From the IMG/VR virus record IMGVR_UViG_3300047494_000090, positions 1 through 20,700 of that record: DNA of 20,700 nucleotides; one strand, 5' to 3'. Below the pieces are notes generated by a model that was given only the letters and a program-made list of their open reading frames with translations, did not search any database and was not told the origin of the DNA. This DNA comes from a virus. Below, piece by piece: positions 1 to 6,718 of this stretch (positions within the stretch are counted from its first letter, which is position 1; every line of letters starts with the position of its first letter). Position numbers and translations under genes: made by a program.

Positions 1-1
1 C

Positions 2-2524
2 AGCGCCCAGACGTGGTTTGAATTCATCGAGCAACTCGGCGTCGGCTATCTTCTGCGCGGCAACGCCTATGCCGTCATCCTTCGCGATTGGCGCGGCACG
101 CCGATCGAGCTCATCCCGATCAATCCGGACTACGTCACCGTCTTCGAGTCGCAGGACGGGTCGATCTTCTACCAGATCATGGCTGTCGGCCTTTGGCTTA
201 TGGCGAAGCTTCAAGGCGAGCCCGTCTTCATCCCAGCGGCGGATGTCTTTCACCTCCGCGACGTCAGTTTCAACGCCCTGGTCGGCCTCTCCCGCATCGG
301 CGCCGCGCGCGACGCGATCGGCCTCGCCATGGTGCAGGAACAGATGGCGGCGCGCTCGGCGGCCCAAGGCGCGCGGCCGTCCGGCGTGCTGACGACGGCC
401 AAGCGGCTCAACGACGACGGCGCCGCGCGGCTCAAAACGCAGTGGGACCAGCTGCAATCGGGCTTGCAGAATACCGGCCGCACGCCGGTGCTCGAGGATG
501 GCGTGGAATGGAAGCCGTTCACGCTCACCACGGTTGATCCGCAGTTCAACCCGTCGCGTCTCACCCAGGTGAAGGAGATTGCCCGGTTCTTCGAGGTCCC
601 GCTCCACAAGCTCGGCGAAAATGAAAGCCTGCCTCGCGCCTCGGTCGATCAGCTCAACGCGGATTATGTTCAGGGCGTCGTTATGGGCGACGCCACGCGC
701 TATGAGCATAAGTTCGTCGACACGTTCGGCCTGGCGGAGCTGGGTCTCGTGGTCAAGTTCGATGAACGCGGCCTTCTGCGCAGCGATCTCGCCACGATGC
801 TCAACACCGCGCGCACTGGCGTCATGTCGGGGCTGATCACGCAAAACGAAGGCCGCGTCTACATCGGTTACGGCCCGATGCCCGGTGGCGACAAGCTGCT
901 CGCGCCGGTCAATCTCGCGCCCAACGGCAGCGCGGCGGACGGCGTCGCGCCCGATGGCGCGGGCCGGCCGCCGGCGGGTGAGCTGCCCGGCGCGGCGAAG
1001 AGCGCGGCGCTCGACGCGGCCGCGCTCGAGGCGGTCATCGCCAAGGCCGTCGCCGTCGCGCTGAAGGGTCACGCGGACCAGCCGCGCGACGCGCATGGGC
1101 GGTGGACATCCGGGGATGGCGGCGCCGTGGTTCCGCCGGCCGCCGGCGACAAGCCGGGCGCGGGCAACCACGAGATCGGTCACGCCGAGTCTTACGATCC
1201 CGGCGAGGAAAGCCGGCGCCTGTGGCAACACAACGCCAAGCTCGTCGTCGGCGGTGTCGTCGTCATCGCGGCGGCCGCCCTGGCCTTGGCATTGGCGCCC
1301 GAATCGGTGTTGGCGGTAAAGGCGGTCAAGGCCGCGAATGAAATATCCGGGGCCATGTTCAACAGCGCGGCGCTGTCCTCCGGCGAATTCCTGCTCAAGC
1401 AGTTGGGCCTTCCCGTCGACCGCGCCAAGGAGATCCTTGCCGGCCTGAACCCCTTGAAATCCATCGCGCCGACGGACGCCGCCATCGCCGCGCTTCTCCG
1501 AGACCGTATCGCAGAGGTCGCGGAGATGGCCCACGACGCGCTCGTCGATAAACTCAAGGCTGATCATTCAAACGCGCCCCATCTCGACGCCGTCATTGCC
1601 GCGATCGGCGCCGCCCGCGACGCCTTCAAGGCGAGGCTCGCTGGCTTCTCGATCGGTGACGCGCCGGGAGGAACATTTAAGAGCCGCCCTTTTGACGGGC
1701 TGAACCCGGCTGGATTGGCTTTCAAAGCCTACAATCCCGATCAGCAGCGTGACGCCCACGGCCGCTGGACCTCGGACGTCGCCCATGTCGTGACGCATAC
1801 CAATGGCGAGACCCTCAAAACCAAGATTCATGGACCGTACCAGACCGAGGGAGAAGCCGAGGCCAAGGTCGAGGATTTACTTCGGGCGCGCTATGACAAG
1901 GTCGCGGAGGAACACGATTTCGGCAATCCCGACGGCGACGAGAAGGAAGCCGAGATGCCGCCGGAATATCCCGGCGCCGATCAGGCTCGCGAGATCCTGC
2001 AAGACTATGGCGAGGACGTTCCCGAACAGCACGAGGTCGCGCTGTCGCGTCGAAGCGGCAAGGCCGATGTCGATGCGATCACGCTGGTCGCGCATCCCAA
2101 GACGACAGGCAAGACCGACGTGATATCCGCCTTCGACAGCGCGCCTCACGCGACGGTCGATGCCACACGACTGTCCCAAGCGTTTTGGCAAGACCACGGC
2201 GAGACGCGCGGTGAAAGCGCTGGCGGCCATGGCGAGTTGGACGACGTCGTGGCGCGATGGAACGCGACGCATTCCGACACGCGCGATCATCTCGACATGG
2301 CGGATGGCGAGCCCCGGTTCGCCCTCAACGGGTCGGACACGCAACCCTATGCCGGCGGCCCGCGCATGGACGATGTCAACGCGCTCGCCGAGCGGCTCTA
2401 TCCCATCGACGGCCTTCTGCCCTATCCCGGCCTCAAAAAGGCGAACGCCTATTTCGAGACGAACGACCTCGGACTTCCCGCTGGCGTGAGCGGCGTTTTC
2501 CGCGTCACCACCCATAAAGTTTGA
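2..2524 (+). CDS. HK97-type portal protein with long C-terminal extension (5' partial)
   Basis: This frame is open from the window edge, so the true start lies upstream; 840 residues are visible. The portal forms the ring at the capsid vertex through which DNA is packaged and ejected. The first ~310 visible residues read as an HK97-family portal: the early motif LLRGNAYAVI, then a segment with EIARFFEVPLHKLGE, then the clip and wing-like end with SGLITQNEGR. After about base 1050 the protein leaves the usual portal length. A motif RDAHGRWTS appears at 1085-1111, followed by a strongly hydrophobic stretch (about 1241-1297, a possible membrane segment) and an Ala-rich helical region. The motif recurs at 1748-1774, followed by ~250 residues of acidic, unrecognised sequence. 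Ordinary HK97 portals are roughly 400-450 residues, so about half of this protein is extra. The portal call is firm; the function of the extension is unknown. Confidence 0.88.
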   Translation, partial: SAQTWFEFIEQLGVGYLLRGNAYAVILRDWRGTPIELIPINPDYVTVFESQDGSIFYQIMAVGLWLMAKLQGEPVFIPAADVFHLRDVSFNALVGLSRIGAARDAIGLAMVQEQMAARSAAQGARPSGVLTTAKRLNDDGAARLKTQWDQLQSGLQNTGRTPVLEDGVEWKPFTLTTVDPQFNPSRLTQVKEIARFFEVPLHKLGENESLPRASVDQLNADYVQGVVMGDATRYEHKFVDTFGLAELGLVVKFDERGLLRSDLATMLNTARTGVMSGLITQNEGRVYIGYGPMPGGDKLLAPVNLAPNGSAADGVAPDGAGRPPAGELPGAAKSAALDAAALEAVIAKAVAVALKGHADQPRDAHGRWTSGDGGAVVPPAAGDKPGAGNHEIGHAESYDPGEESRRLWQHNAKLVVGGVVVIAAAALALALAPESVLAVKAVKAANEISGAMFNSAALSSGEFLLKQLGLPVDRAKEILAGLNPLKSIAPTDAAIAALLRDRIAEVAEMAHDALVDKLKADHSNAPHLDAVIAAIGAARDAFKARLAGFSIGDAPGGTFKSRPFDGLNPAGLAFKAYNPDQQRDAHGRWTSDVAHVVTHTNGETLKTKIHGPYQTEGEAEAKVEDLLRARYDKVAEEHDFGNPDGDEKEAEMPPEYPGADQAREILQDYGEDVPEQHEVALSRRSGKADVDAITLVAHPKTTGKTDVISAFDSAPHATVDATRLSQAFWQDHGETRGESAGGHGELDDVVARWNATHSDTRDHLDMADGEPRFALNGSDTQPYAGGPRMDDVNALAERLYPIDGLLPYPGLKKANAYFETNDLGLPAGVSGVFRVTTHKV
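1085..1111 (+). repeat. RDAHGRWTS linker motif, copy 1 (in portal CDS)
   Basis: This stretch encodes RDAHGRWTS, preceded by ADQP. The same nine residues recur at 1748-1774 in the same protein. Similar RD-x-x-GRW motifs occur in phage proteins at junctions between a conserved domain and a variable one (family knowledge from memory). Here copy 1 marks the end of the portal core. Confidence 0.85.
1748..1774 (+). repeat. RDAHGRWTS linker motif, copy 2 (in portal CDS)
   Basis: This stretch encodes a second, identical RDAHGRWTS, preceded by NPDQQ. It lies 221 residues after copy 1. The codons differ between the copies (for example GACGCGCATGGG versus GACGCCCACGGC), so the motif is conserved as protein and is not a recent DNA duplication. 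It separates the hydrophobic/helical middle domain from the acidic C-terminal domain. Confidence 0.85.
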
Positions 2525-2562
2525 ACGCCGCGACGCGCGGCGCCCGTCATAGGAGCCCGTCC

Positions 2563-3714
2563 GTGAAAAACCGGTCCCCCACGCTGGCCGTCGCGACGTC
2601 CACGCCAGCGCCGACCCACGCGCCCATCCACAAGGCCTATGGCGTCGACACCCAGCAGCTCGGCGACCGCGAGGTCCGCATCGTCATCTCGACGGACCAG
2701 ATCGACCGTTCCGGCGACGTCGTCGTCCAGTCCGGCGTCGACGTCGAAAATTTCAAGGCCTCGCGCACGGTGCTTTGGAACCACGATCAAGATCATCCCG
2801 TCGGCTCCTGCACGGATATCGCGGTCAAGCAGGGTCGCCTCGAGGCGACGGTGATGTTTGCCCCCGCCGGCGTCAGCGCCAAGGCCGATGAAATCTGCGG
2901 CCTGGTCAAGGCCGGCGTCATCAACGCCGCCTCGATCGGCTTTCTCCCCCTCGAGGTCGAGCCGACCGATGGCAAGAACCCGCGCAAGGGCCTGCGCATC
3001 ATGGCGAGCGAACTCTTGGAGTTTTCGTTCGTCAGTGTGCCCGCCAATCCCGGCGCGCAAGTGATCCAGCGGAGCCTGCGGGATGGCCGGGGCGTTGACG
3101 TGACGTGGGGCGTAAACACCCGCGTTCCAGCGACGAAGGGGCTGAACGGCTGCGCCGACTTGATCTGGATATTCCGCGAGCTGTCCGACCAAGTCGAATG
3201 CGCGATGGCGGAGAGCGCGCGGGAGGGCGACGGCTCCGACATTCCCGATCGCCTTCACGCGGTCCTCATCGCCATGGGCGCCATCCTCGTCGACATGACT
3301 AAGGAAGAAGTCGGCGAGCTGCTCGCACCCGACGGCGAGGCCGCCGCCGCCCAACCGCCCGGCGGCGGCGCGATGGAGCCCATGGCGACGGCGATCGCCG
3401 GCTTGCGCAAGGCGCTGGACACGCTCCGCGCCAAGTCCGGCCGCGAAATCTCCGCCGCCAACGCCGAGACGATGCGAACGCATCTCAAGGCGATCGGCGA
3501 CGGACACCAGGCGCTCTGCGCCATGGTCGAGAAGGCCTGCCAGGCGCCGAAGGACGATGACGCGGACGGCGGCGACGACGGCAACGGCGACGGGTCCGAT
3601 CCGGTCGATGACGCCGATGGCGGGGATAAGCGCGCCAAGATCGCCGCCGAGAGGGCCAGGGCCAGGGCCAAGCGATTGCGCGAGCTCGAGGTGCTCAGGC
3701 TCAAGGCGGCGTGA
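2563..3714 (+). CDS. HK97-family prohead protease with C-terminal scaffold-like extension
   Basis: This is the serine protease that cleaves the capsid protein (and often itself) during prohead maturation. The GTG start at 2563 is preferred over a TTG overlapping the portal stop, because AGGAG at 2551-2555 sits 7 bases upstream; that gives 383 residues. The S78 (U35) family pattern is clear: His74 in VLWNHDQDHPVG, Ser124 in NAASIGFLP, and the following ELLEFSFVSVPANP block. His74 and Ser124 are the likely catalytic pair, by analogy with the family. The protease domain ends near residue 175. The remaining ~200 residues include an acidic Asp/Gly-rich run (about 3550-3630) and a basic, helical Arg/Lys/Ala-rich tail. 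HK97 gp4 is about 225 residues, so the tail is extra and could act as an internal scaffold; this is inference, since the capsid protein also has its own N-terminal coil. Confidence 0.9.
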   Translation: MKNRSPTLAVATSTPAPTHAPIHKAYGVDTQQLGDREVRIVISTDQIDRSGDVVVQSGVDVENFKASRTVLWNHDQDHPVGSCTDIAVKQGRLEATVMFAPAGVSAKADEICGLVKAGVINAASIGFLPLEVEPTDGKNPRKGLRIMASELLEFSFVSVPANPGAQVIQRSLRDGRGVDVTWGVNTRVPATKGLNGCADLIWIFRELSDQVECAMAESAREGDGSDIPDRLHAVLIAMGAILVDMTKEEVGELLAPDGEAAAAQPPGGGAMEPMATAIAGLRKALDTLRAKSGREISAANAETMRTHLKAIGDGHQALCAMVEKACQAPKDDDADGGDDGNGDGSDPVDDADGGDKRAKIAAERARARAKRLRELEVLRLKAA

Positions 3715-3736
3715 CGCTTCTTCTCGAAAACATTCG

Positions 3737-3751
3737 CGCGGCGAGGCCGCG
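3737..3751 (+). repeat. GC-rich hairpin, 15-base repeat copy 1
   Basis: The bases CGCGGCGAGGCCGCG form a 5-bp stem (extendable by one pair) with a 5-base loop. They lie in the 69-base gap between the protease stop and the Acb2-like start. An identical 15-mer lies just downstream of the Acb2-like gene at 4065-4079, so the two copies bracket that gene. No T-run follows, so it is not a standard intrinsic terminator. Confidence 0.6.
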
Positions 3752-3783
3752 CTGGCGCCGCGACATCACAAGGGAATTCCATC

Positions 3784-4017
3784 ATGACCGAAAAGCACGT
3801 CGACAGCGCGTCAGACGCGCGGACCGCGAATAACGCCGTTCGCCACACCTATCGTGTTCTCAACGAACAGGAAAAGGCGAACATGGTGGCGCTGAAGGAC
3901 CTTGGCGCCGCCTTCATCGCGAAATGCAACGAGCTCGGCCGTAGTCGCGAGCTGTCCCTCGCGGTCACCAATGCCGAGCAAGCTGTCATGTGGGCCGTCA
4001 AGCACGTCACGGTGTAA
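3784..4017 (+). CDS. Acb2-like anti-CBASS cyclic-nucleotide sponge
   Basis: This 77-residue protein begins at ATG 3784, with AGGGA at 3771-3775. It resembles the Acb2/Tad1 hairpin family of small, helical phage proteins. Acb2 oligomerises in the infected cell and sequesters the cyclic di- and trinucleotides made by CBASS, so the effector is not activated. The visible signature is YRVLNEQEKANMVALKDLG followed by RELSLAVTNAEQAVMWAVKH, the usual two-helix pattern ending in a W-A-V-K motif. Tyr23 and Lys38 are 15 residues apart, the same spacing as Tyr11 and Lys26, which I recall as ligand-contact residues in the PaMx33 protein. It lies between the protease and capsid genes, and I recall Acb2 genes being found in phage structural regions elsewhere. 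No competing family comes to mind; it is called from pattern recognition, without a search. Confidence 0.82.
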   Translation: MTEKHVDSASDARTANNAVRHTYRVLNEQEKANMVALKDLGAAFIAKCNELGRSRELSLAVTNAEQAVMWAVKHVTV

Positions 4018-4064
4018 AGCCGATCACCCAGCTCGGTGATGCCGCTATCGTTTAAAAACCGCTT

Positions 4065-4079
4065 CGCGGCGAGGCCGCG
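4065..4079 (+). repeat. GC-rich hairpin, 15-base repeat copy 2
   Basis: This is identical to 3737-3751 (stem CGCGG/CCGCG, loop CGAGG). It sits 47 bases after the Acb2-like stop, so the two copies flank that gene. Both are preceded by an A-run plus a TTCG element (AAAACATTCG versus AAAAACCGCTTCG), which suggests the similarity extends slightly upstream. Confidence 0.6.
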
Positions 4080-4110
4080 AGATAACCCATTGATCGCTTG
4101 GCCGACCCTC

Positions 4111-4203
4111 GCGCCCGTGTTCGAGCCAGTCAAGGACGACGCGTCGCGTCGCCAGCGGAGCTGGTCGCCTTCGGCGATCCTTGACAGGCTCGAACACGGG
4201 CGC
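4111..4203 (+). repeat. Near-perfect 26-bp inverted repeat with internal hairpins
   Basis: The left arm (4111-4136) and right arm (4178-4203) are reverse complements with one mismatch (A versus T) over 26 bases. The arm cores are GTGTTCGAGCC and GGCTCGAACAC. The 41-base loop can itself form CCAGC-GGA-GCTGG (4152-4164) and TCGCC-TTC-GGCGA (4165-4177), so the whole could fold into a cruciform or a branched RNA. It resembles a small palindromic repeat of the kind scattered in some alphaproteobacterial genomes, but could also be a cis-acting RNA. No transposase is nearby. Confidence 0.8.
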
Positions 4204-4210
4204 ACACTCG

Positions 4211-4263
4211 CCACCAAGCGAAGAATGGTTTGCTTCCCCGCGAACGGGCAAGGCCTTTCGGCC
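4211..4263 (+). repeat. Capsid-flanking structured repeat, copy A
   Basis: It shares CCAAGC, AATGGTTTGCTTCCCC and GGCCTTTCGGCC with copy B at 5818-5875. It folds as hairpin 1 (4233-4240 with 4245-4252, seven pairs and one mismatch, loop CGAA) followed by hairpin 2 (GGCC-TTTC-GGCC, 4252-4263). It lies about 130 bases before the capsid start. Confidence 0.75.
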
Positions 4264-4395
4264 GGTTAATAACCGTCTCGCCAACCCAATCGTAACCATC
4301 CCCCCTTTCCGGCATCGCCGGCGCCCTTTCGCGCCCTGGGCAAGCGCATCCGGCCGCGTGGCCTCTTCCCCGACTTCAAGACAGAAAGGTTCGAC

Positions 4396-5787
4396 ATGAC
4401 CGTCGCCGAACTCAAGGCCGCGCGCGCCAAGCATCTCGACGCGATGCACGCGCTCGCCAATCTCCCCGATCTCGACGACAAGCAACTCGCCGAATACAAG
4501 GGCTTCAAGGTCGAAATCGAAAAGATCAGTGGTCAGATCACGCGGCTCGAGGAAGTTCAGGCCGAACAGACCAAGCTTGCCGCGCCCGTCGGCGCGACCC
4601 GGGTGCCCGCTGCGCCCGAGACCGATCGCTACCTGAAAGAAAAGTCGCTTCAGATCGGCGGCATCGCCAAGATGCTCGGCAGCGGCGGCGGCGGGATCCA
4701 CAACGCCCGCGCCTCGTCCATCGAAATCTACGGCGAGAACCATCCCGTCACCAAGGCGCTCTTTACCGGGTCCGGCTCCGCCGGCGGTTTCATCGTCCCG
4801 CCCGACGTTCTGAGCGAGGTGATCGAGCTGCTCCGCGCCAAGGCCGTGGTGCGCTCGGCCGGCCCACGCATCATGCCGATGACGCGGGGCACCATGACCT
4901 TGCCCGCGCAGACCTCGCCGTCCACGGCGAGCTACGGCGAGGAAGGCACGGCCATCGTGCCGTCGCAGCCGGGCTTGGGCGCGATCGTCGCCAGCTTCAA
5001 GAAGCTGACGGCCCTGGTGCCAATCTCGAACGACATGATGCGCTACGCCGATCCCGCCATCGACGCCTTCGTGCGCGACGATCTCGTGAAGGTCATGGCG
5101 CTTCGCGAGGACTTGGCGTTTCTGCTCGGCGACGGCACCCAGAGTACGCCGCGCGGCTATCTCTCCTTCGCCAACGGATGGGTCGGCAAGCAGGGCGGCA
5201 CGGTCGGCAATTGGAGCCAGAGCGTCGCGAGCACTTTCGCCGTCAACGCCGCGGACCCCGCGAATACGTCCGGCGGCAACTTCATCACGTCGACCGCGAT
5301 TTTCACGCAAGCGACCGTCGTCGCCGAACTCGGTGGAGCTGCCAGCCGGCTCGATACAGCCAATGTGTCCGACACCAAGCGCACCTGGTTCTTCAATCCG
5401 CGCACCTACAACTATCTGTTCAACCTGCAGAATTCGCTTGGCCTCTACGTCTTCCGCGACGAACTCGCGAAAGGCACGCTCAACGGCTATCCCTTCAAGA
5501 AGACGACGCAGATCCCGACGACTTATTGGGACACGACCGGCACCAACAAGGACCTATCCTTTGTCTTCCTTGTCGAGATGGTCGAGGATATTATTTTCGA
5601 CTCCTTGCAGATGCAGCTCGCGGTCTCGATGGAAGGCACCTATGTAAACGCGGCGGGGCAGACGATCTCCGCGTTCCAGCAAGATCAGACAGTGATCCGC
5701 GCCATCGCCGAACACGATCACCAGATGCGCCACGACGCGTCGGTCGCGGTGATCCAGTGCGTGCGCTGGGCGCCGGCGATTTCGTAA
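4396..5787 (+). CDS. Major capsid protein (HK97 fold)
   Basis: This is the subunit that builds the icosahedral head. The ATG at 4396 follows AGAAAGG (4383-4389), giving 463 residues. The first ~65 residues are charged and helical (ELKAARAKHLDAMHALANL onward), like the delta or scaffold domain that the prohead protease removes. The N-arm to core transition shows GGFIVPPDVLSEVIELLR, and the core includes MPMTRGTMTLPAQTS, YGEEGTAI, LVPISNDMMRYADP and LREDLAFLLGDGT, all typical of the phage_capsid family. The C-terminal part carries the usual YLFNLQNSLG and GYPFKKTTQIP blocks. The mature form probably starts somewhere between residues 60 and 125; the exact cut site cannot be read from sequence alone. 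Having an upstream protease and its own delta domain, the protein is expected to assemble as in HK97. Confidence 0.95.
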   Translation: MTVAELKAARAKHLDAMHALANLPDLDDKQLAEYKGFKVEIEKISGQITRLEEVQAEQTKLAAPVGATRVPAAPETDRYLKEKSLQIGGIAKMLGSGGGGIHNARASSIEIYGENHPVTKALFTGSGSAGGFIVPPDVLSEVIELLRAKAVVRSAGPRIMPMTRGTMTLPAQTSPSTASYGEEGTAIVPSQPGLGAIVASFKKLTALVPISNDMMRYADPAIDAFVRDDLVKVMALREDLAFLLGDGTQSTPRGYLSFANGWVGKQGGTVGNWSQSVASTFAVNAADPANTSGGNFITSTAIFTQATVVAELGGAASRLDTANVSDTKRTWFFNPRTYNYLFNLQNSLGLYVFRDELAKGTLNGYPFKKTTQIPTTYWDTTGTNKDLSFVFLVEMVEDIIFDSLQMQLAVSMEGTYVNAAGQTISAFQQDQTVIRAIAEHDHQMRHDASVAVIQCVRWAPAIS

Positions 5788-5817
5788 ACGCGCACCGCGC
5801 GGCGCACCCTAGCCTAG

Positions 5818-5875
5818 CCGCCAAGCAATGAATGGTTTGCTTCCCCCATAAACGGGGGAAGGCGGCCTTTCGGCC
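5818..5875 (+). repeat. Capsid-flanking structured repeat, copy B
   Basis: This is a second copy of the element at 4211-4263, starting about 30 bases after the capsid stop. Hairpin 1 here is perfect: CTTCCCCC (5840-5847) with GGGGGAAG (5854-5861). Hairpin 2 is again GGCC-TTTC-GGCC (5864-5875). The stem bases differ from copy A while the pairing is mostly kept, which points to a conserved RNA or DNA structure. No T-run follows, so it is not a textbook intrinsic terminator. Confidence 0.75.
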
Positions 5876-5924
5876 AATCGAAAACCCTATTTTCACTTGT
5901 CATCTTCCTCAAGGATCCTCACCA

Positions 5925-6398
5925 ATGGCCGATATCGTCCTCCAGAGGGACGTCCAGTCCCTCCTCACCGCCCGGCTCGCTTCCGCTTTCGTTAGCGCGA
6001 CGGCCGGCGGCGCCGGCAACGCCACCGCCGTGACGGGCCTCATCATCGATCGCATGGCGACGGGCTCGCTCCCGCTCAACGCGGAACTCATGTTCGCCTA
6101 TTCCGCGACGCTCGCGGCGAACAAGACGCTGTCGATCGGCGCGTTGTCGCTTTCGGATAGCGCGGATGGATCGACCTTCGCGACTCTCTCGACCTATACC
6201 GATCCCGGCGTGTTCGCGACCGGTCCGACCGGCGGGGCGACGCTCACGGGCGTGCTCAAACTCGGCGTCGCGCTGGGCGCCGCGCGGCGTTTCATCCGCT
6301 TCGGTTTCACGCCGACGCTCAGCAACACCAGCACGGACACGGCGAGCCTCGTCGCGGTTCTGAACCTCGCCGGCTTCGATCGCCTGCCGGCCTCGTAA
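5925..6398 (+). CDS. Small virion protein of unknown function (possible head decoration)
   Basis: The protein has 157 residues. ATG 5925 is chosen over an upstream in-frame ATG at 5832 because AAGGA (5911-5915) precedes it and because the 5832 start lies inside the structured repeat. The sequence opens ADIVLQRDVQSLLTARL and then is rich in Gly, Ala, Ser and Thr with alternating hydrophobics (for example FATLSTYTDPGVFATG), suggesting a beta-sandwich. There is no signal peptide or membrane segment. Its place straight after the capsid gene suggests a head-surface or decoration protein, but I recognise no named family. Confidence 0.6.
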   Translation: MADIVLQRDVQSLLTARLASAFVSATAGGAGNATAVTGLIIDRMATGSLPLNAELMFAYSATLAANKTLSIGALSLSDSADGSTFATLSTYTDPGVFATGPTGGATLTGVLKLGVALGAARRFIRFGFTPTLSNTSTDTASLVAVLNLAGFDRLPAS

Positions 6399-6412
6399 TC
6401 GGAGACCGGCCC

Positions 6413-6718
6413 ATGACGATGTCCCCCGAAAGCGCCACGATCGGCGTCAAATTCACCCGCGCCATGCGCCCCTACGGCGCCGGCGACCCCGCGCTTCTGC
6501 CCCGCGCGGTCGGCGAGCGCATGATCGAAGAGGGCCACGCCGTGGCGCATGCCTTTCCCGACAAGCCGCACGCCAATGGCCCGCTGCCGGACCGTGACGA
6601 GCCGGCCCCGGCCGCTCGGGTCGCGCCTAAAAAGACCCCGATCGAGATCGCGGCCGATATTGCTGGGCGCCAGAAATACGCGGCCAAGGTCGTCCGCGAG
6701 TCCGCGACCAAGACGTGA
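6413..6718 (+). CDS. Small head-region protein of unknown function
   Basis: The protein has 101 residues; ATG 6413 follows GGAG at 6401-6404. The N-terminal half (VKFTRAMRPYGAGDPALLP, then RMIEEGHA) matches the style of a short phage protein often found beside the capsid gene, with a strand, an R-x-Y-x-x-G-D turn, and a helix ending in a Gly-His/Val-Ala motif. The middle is Pro-rich (about residues 45-72) and the C-terminus is charged and helical. Its stop overlaps the GTG start of the next gene by four bases (GTGA), implying translational coupling. No function is assigned. Confidence 0.6.
   Translation: MTMSPESATIGVKFTRAMRPYGAGDPALLPRAVGERMIEEGHAVAHAFPDKPHANGPLPDRDEPAPAARVAPKKTPIEIAADIAGRQKYAAKVVRESATKT

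Larger units (their letters stand above)
4018..4395. other. Non-coding structured region upstream of the capsid gene
   Basis: These 378 bases between the Acb2-like and capsid genes hold no convincing gene. They contain, in order: a small hairpin (4023-4040, ATCACC/GGTGAT), the second copy of the 15-base GC hairpin (4065-4079), a long inverted repeat (4111-4203) with two smaller hairpins in its loop, and a double-hairpin repeat (4211-4263) that recurs after the capsid gene. A further small stem, CGGTT-AAT-AACCG, follows at about 4263-4275. The final ~110 bases before the capsid ribosome site are C-rich and unremarkable. No clear -35/-10 promoter was recognised. The region may control capsid expression or mark an insertion; both are inference. 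Confidence 0.7.

Noticed and set aside
2449-3507. A 352-codon open frame on the minus strand across the protease gene
   Set aside because: It is antisense to the protease, with His/Arg/Gly-rich composition and no recognisable domain.
4111-4136. GTTCGAGCC inside the inverted repeat resembles a tRNA T-loop, hinting at a tRNA fragment or attachment site
   Set aside because: There is no acceptor stem, anticodon arm or CCA context, and the segment is one arm of a long palindrome; no integrase is in the window.
4036-4269. A 77-codon open frame between the Acb2-like and capsid genes
   Set aside because: It runs straight through the inverted repeat and the double-hairpin repeat, has no ribosome site, and its product is low-complexity Arg/Pro/Ser-rich sequence explained by the DNA palindrome.
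4045-5310. A 421-codon open frame on the minus strand across the capsid gene
   Set aside because: It is antisense to an unmistakable capsid gene, and its Arg/Gly/Ala/Asp-rich product is what high-GC third positions produce by chance.
5840-5875. Hairpins after the capsid gene as an intrinsic terminator
   Set aside because: The stems are good but no T-run follows, and the same element occurs upstream of the capsid gene, so termination is not the best single explanation.
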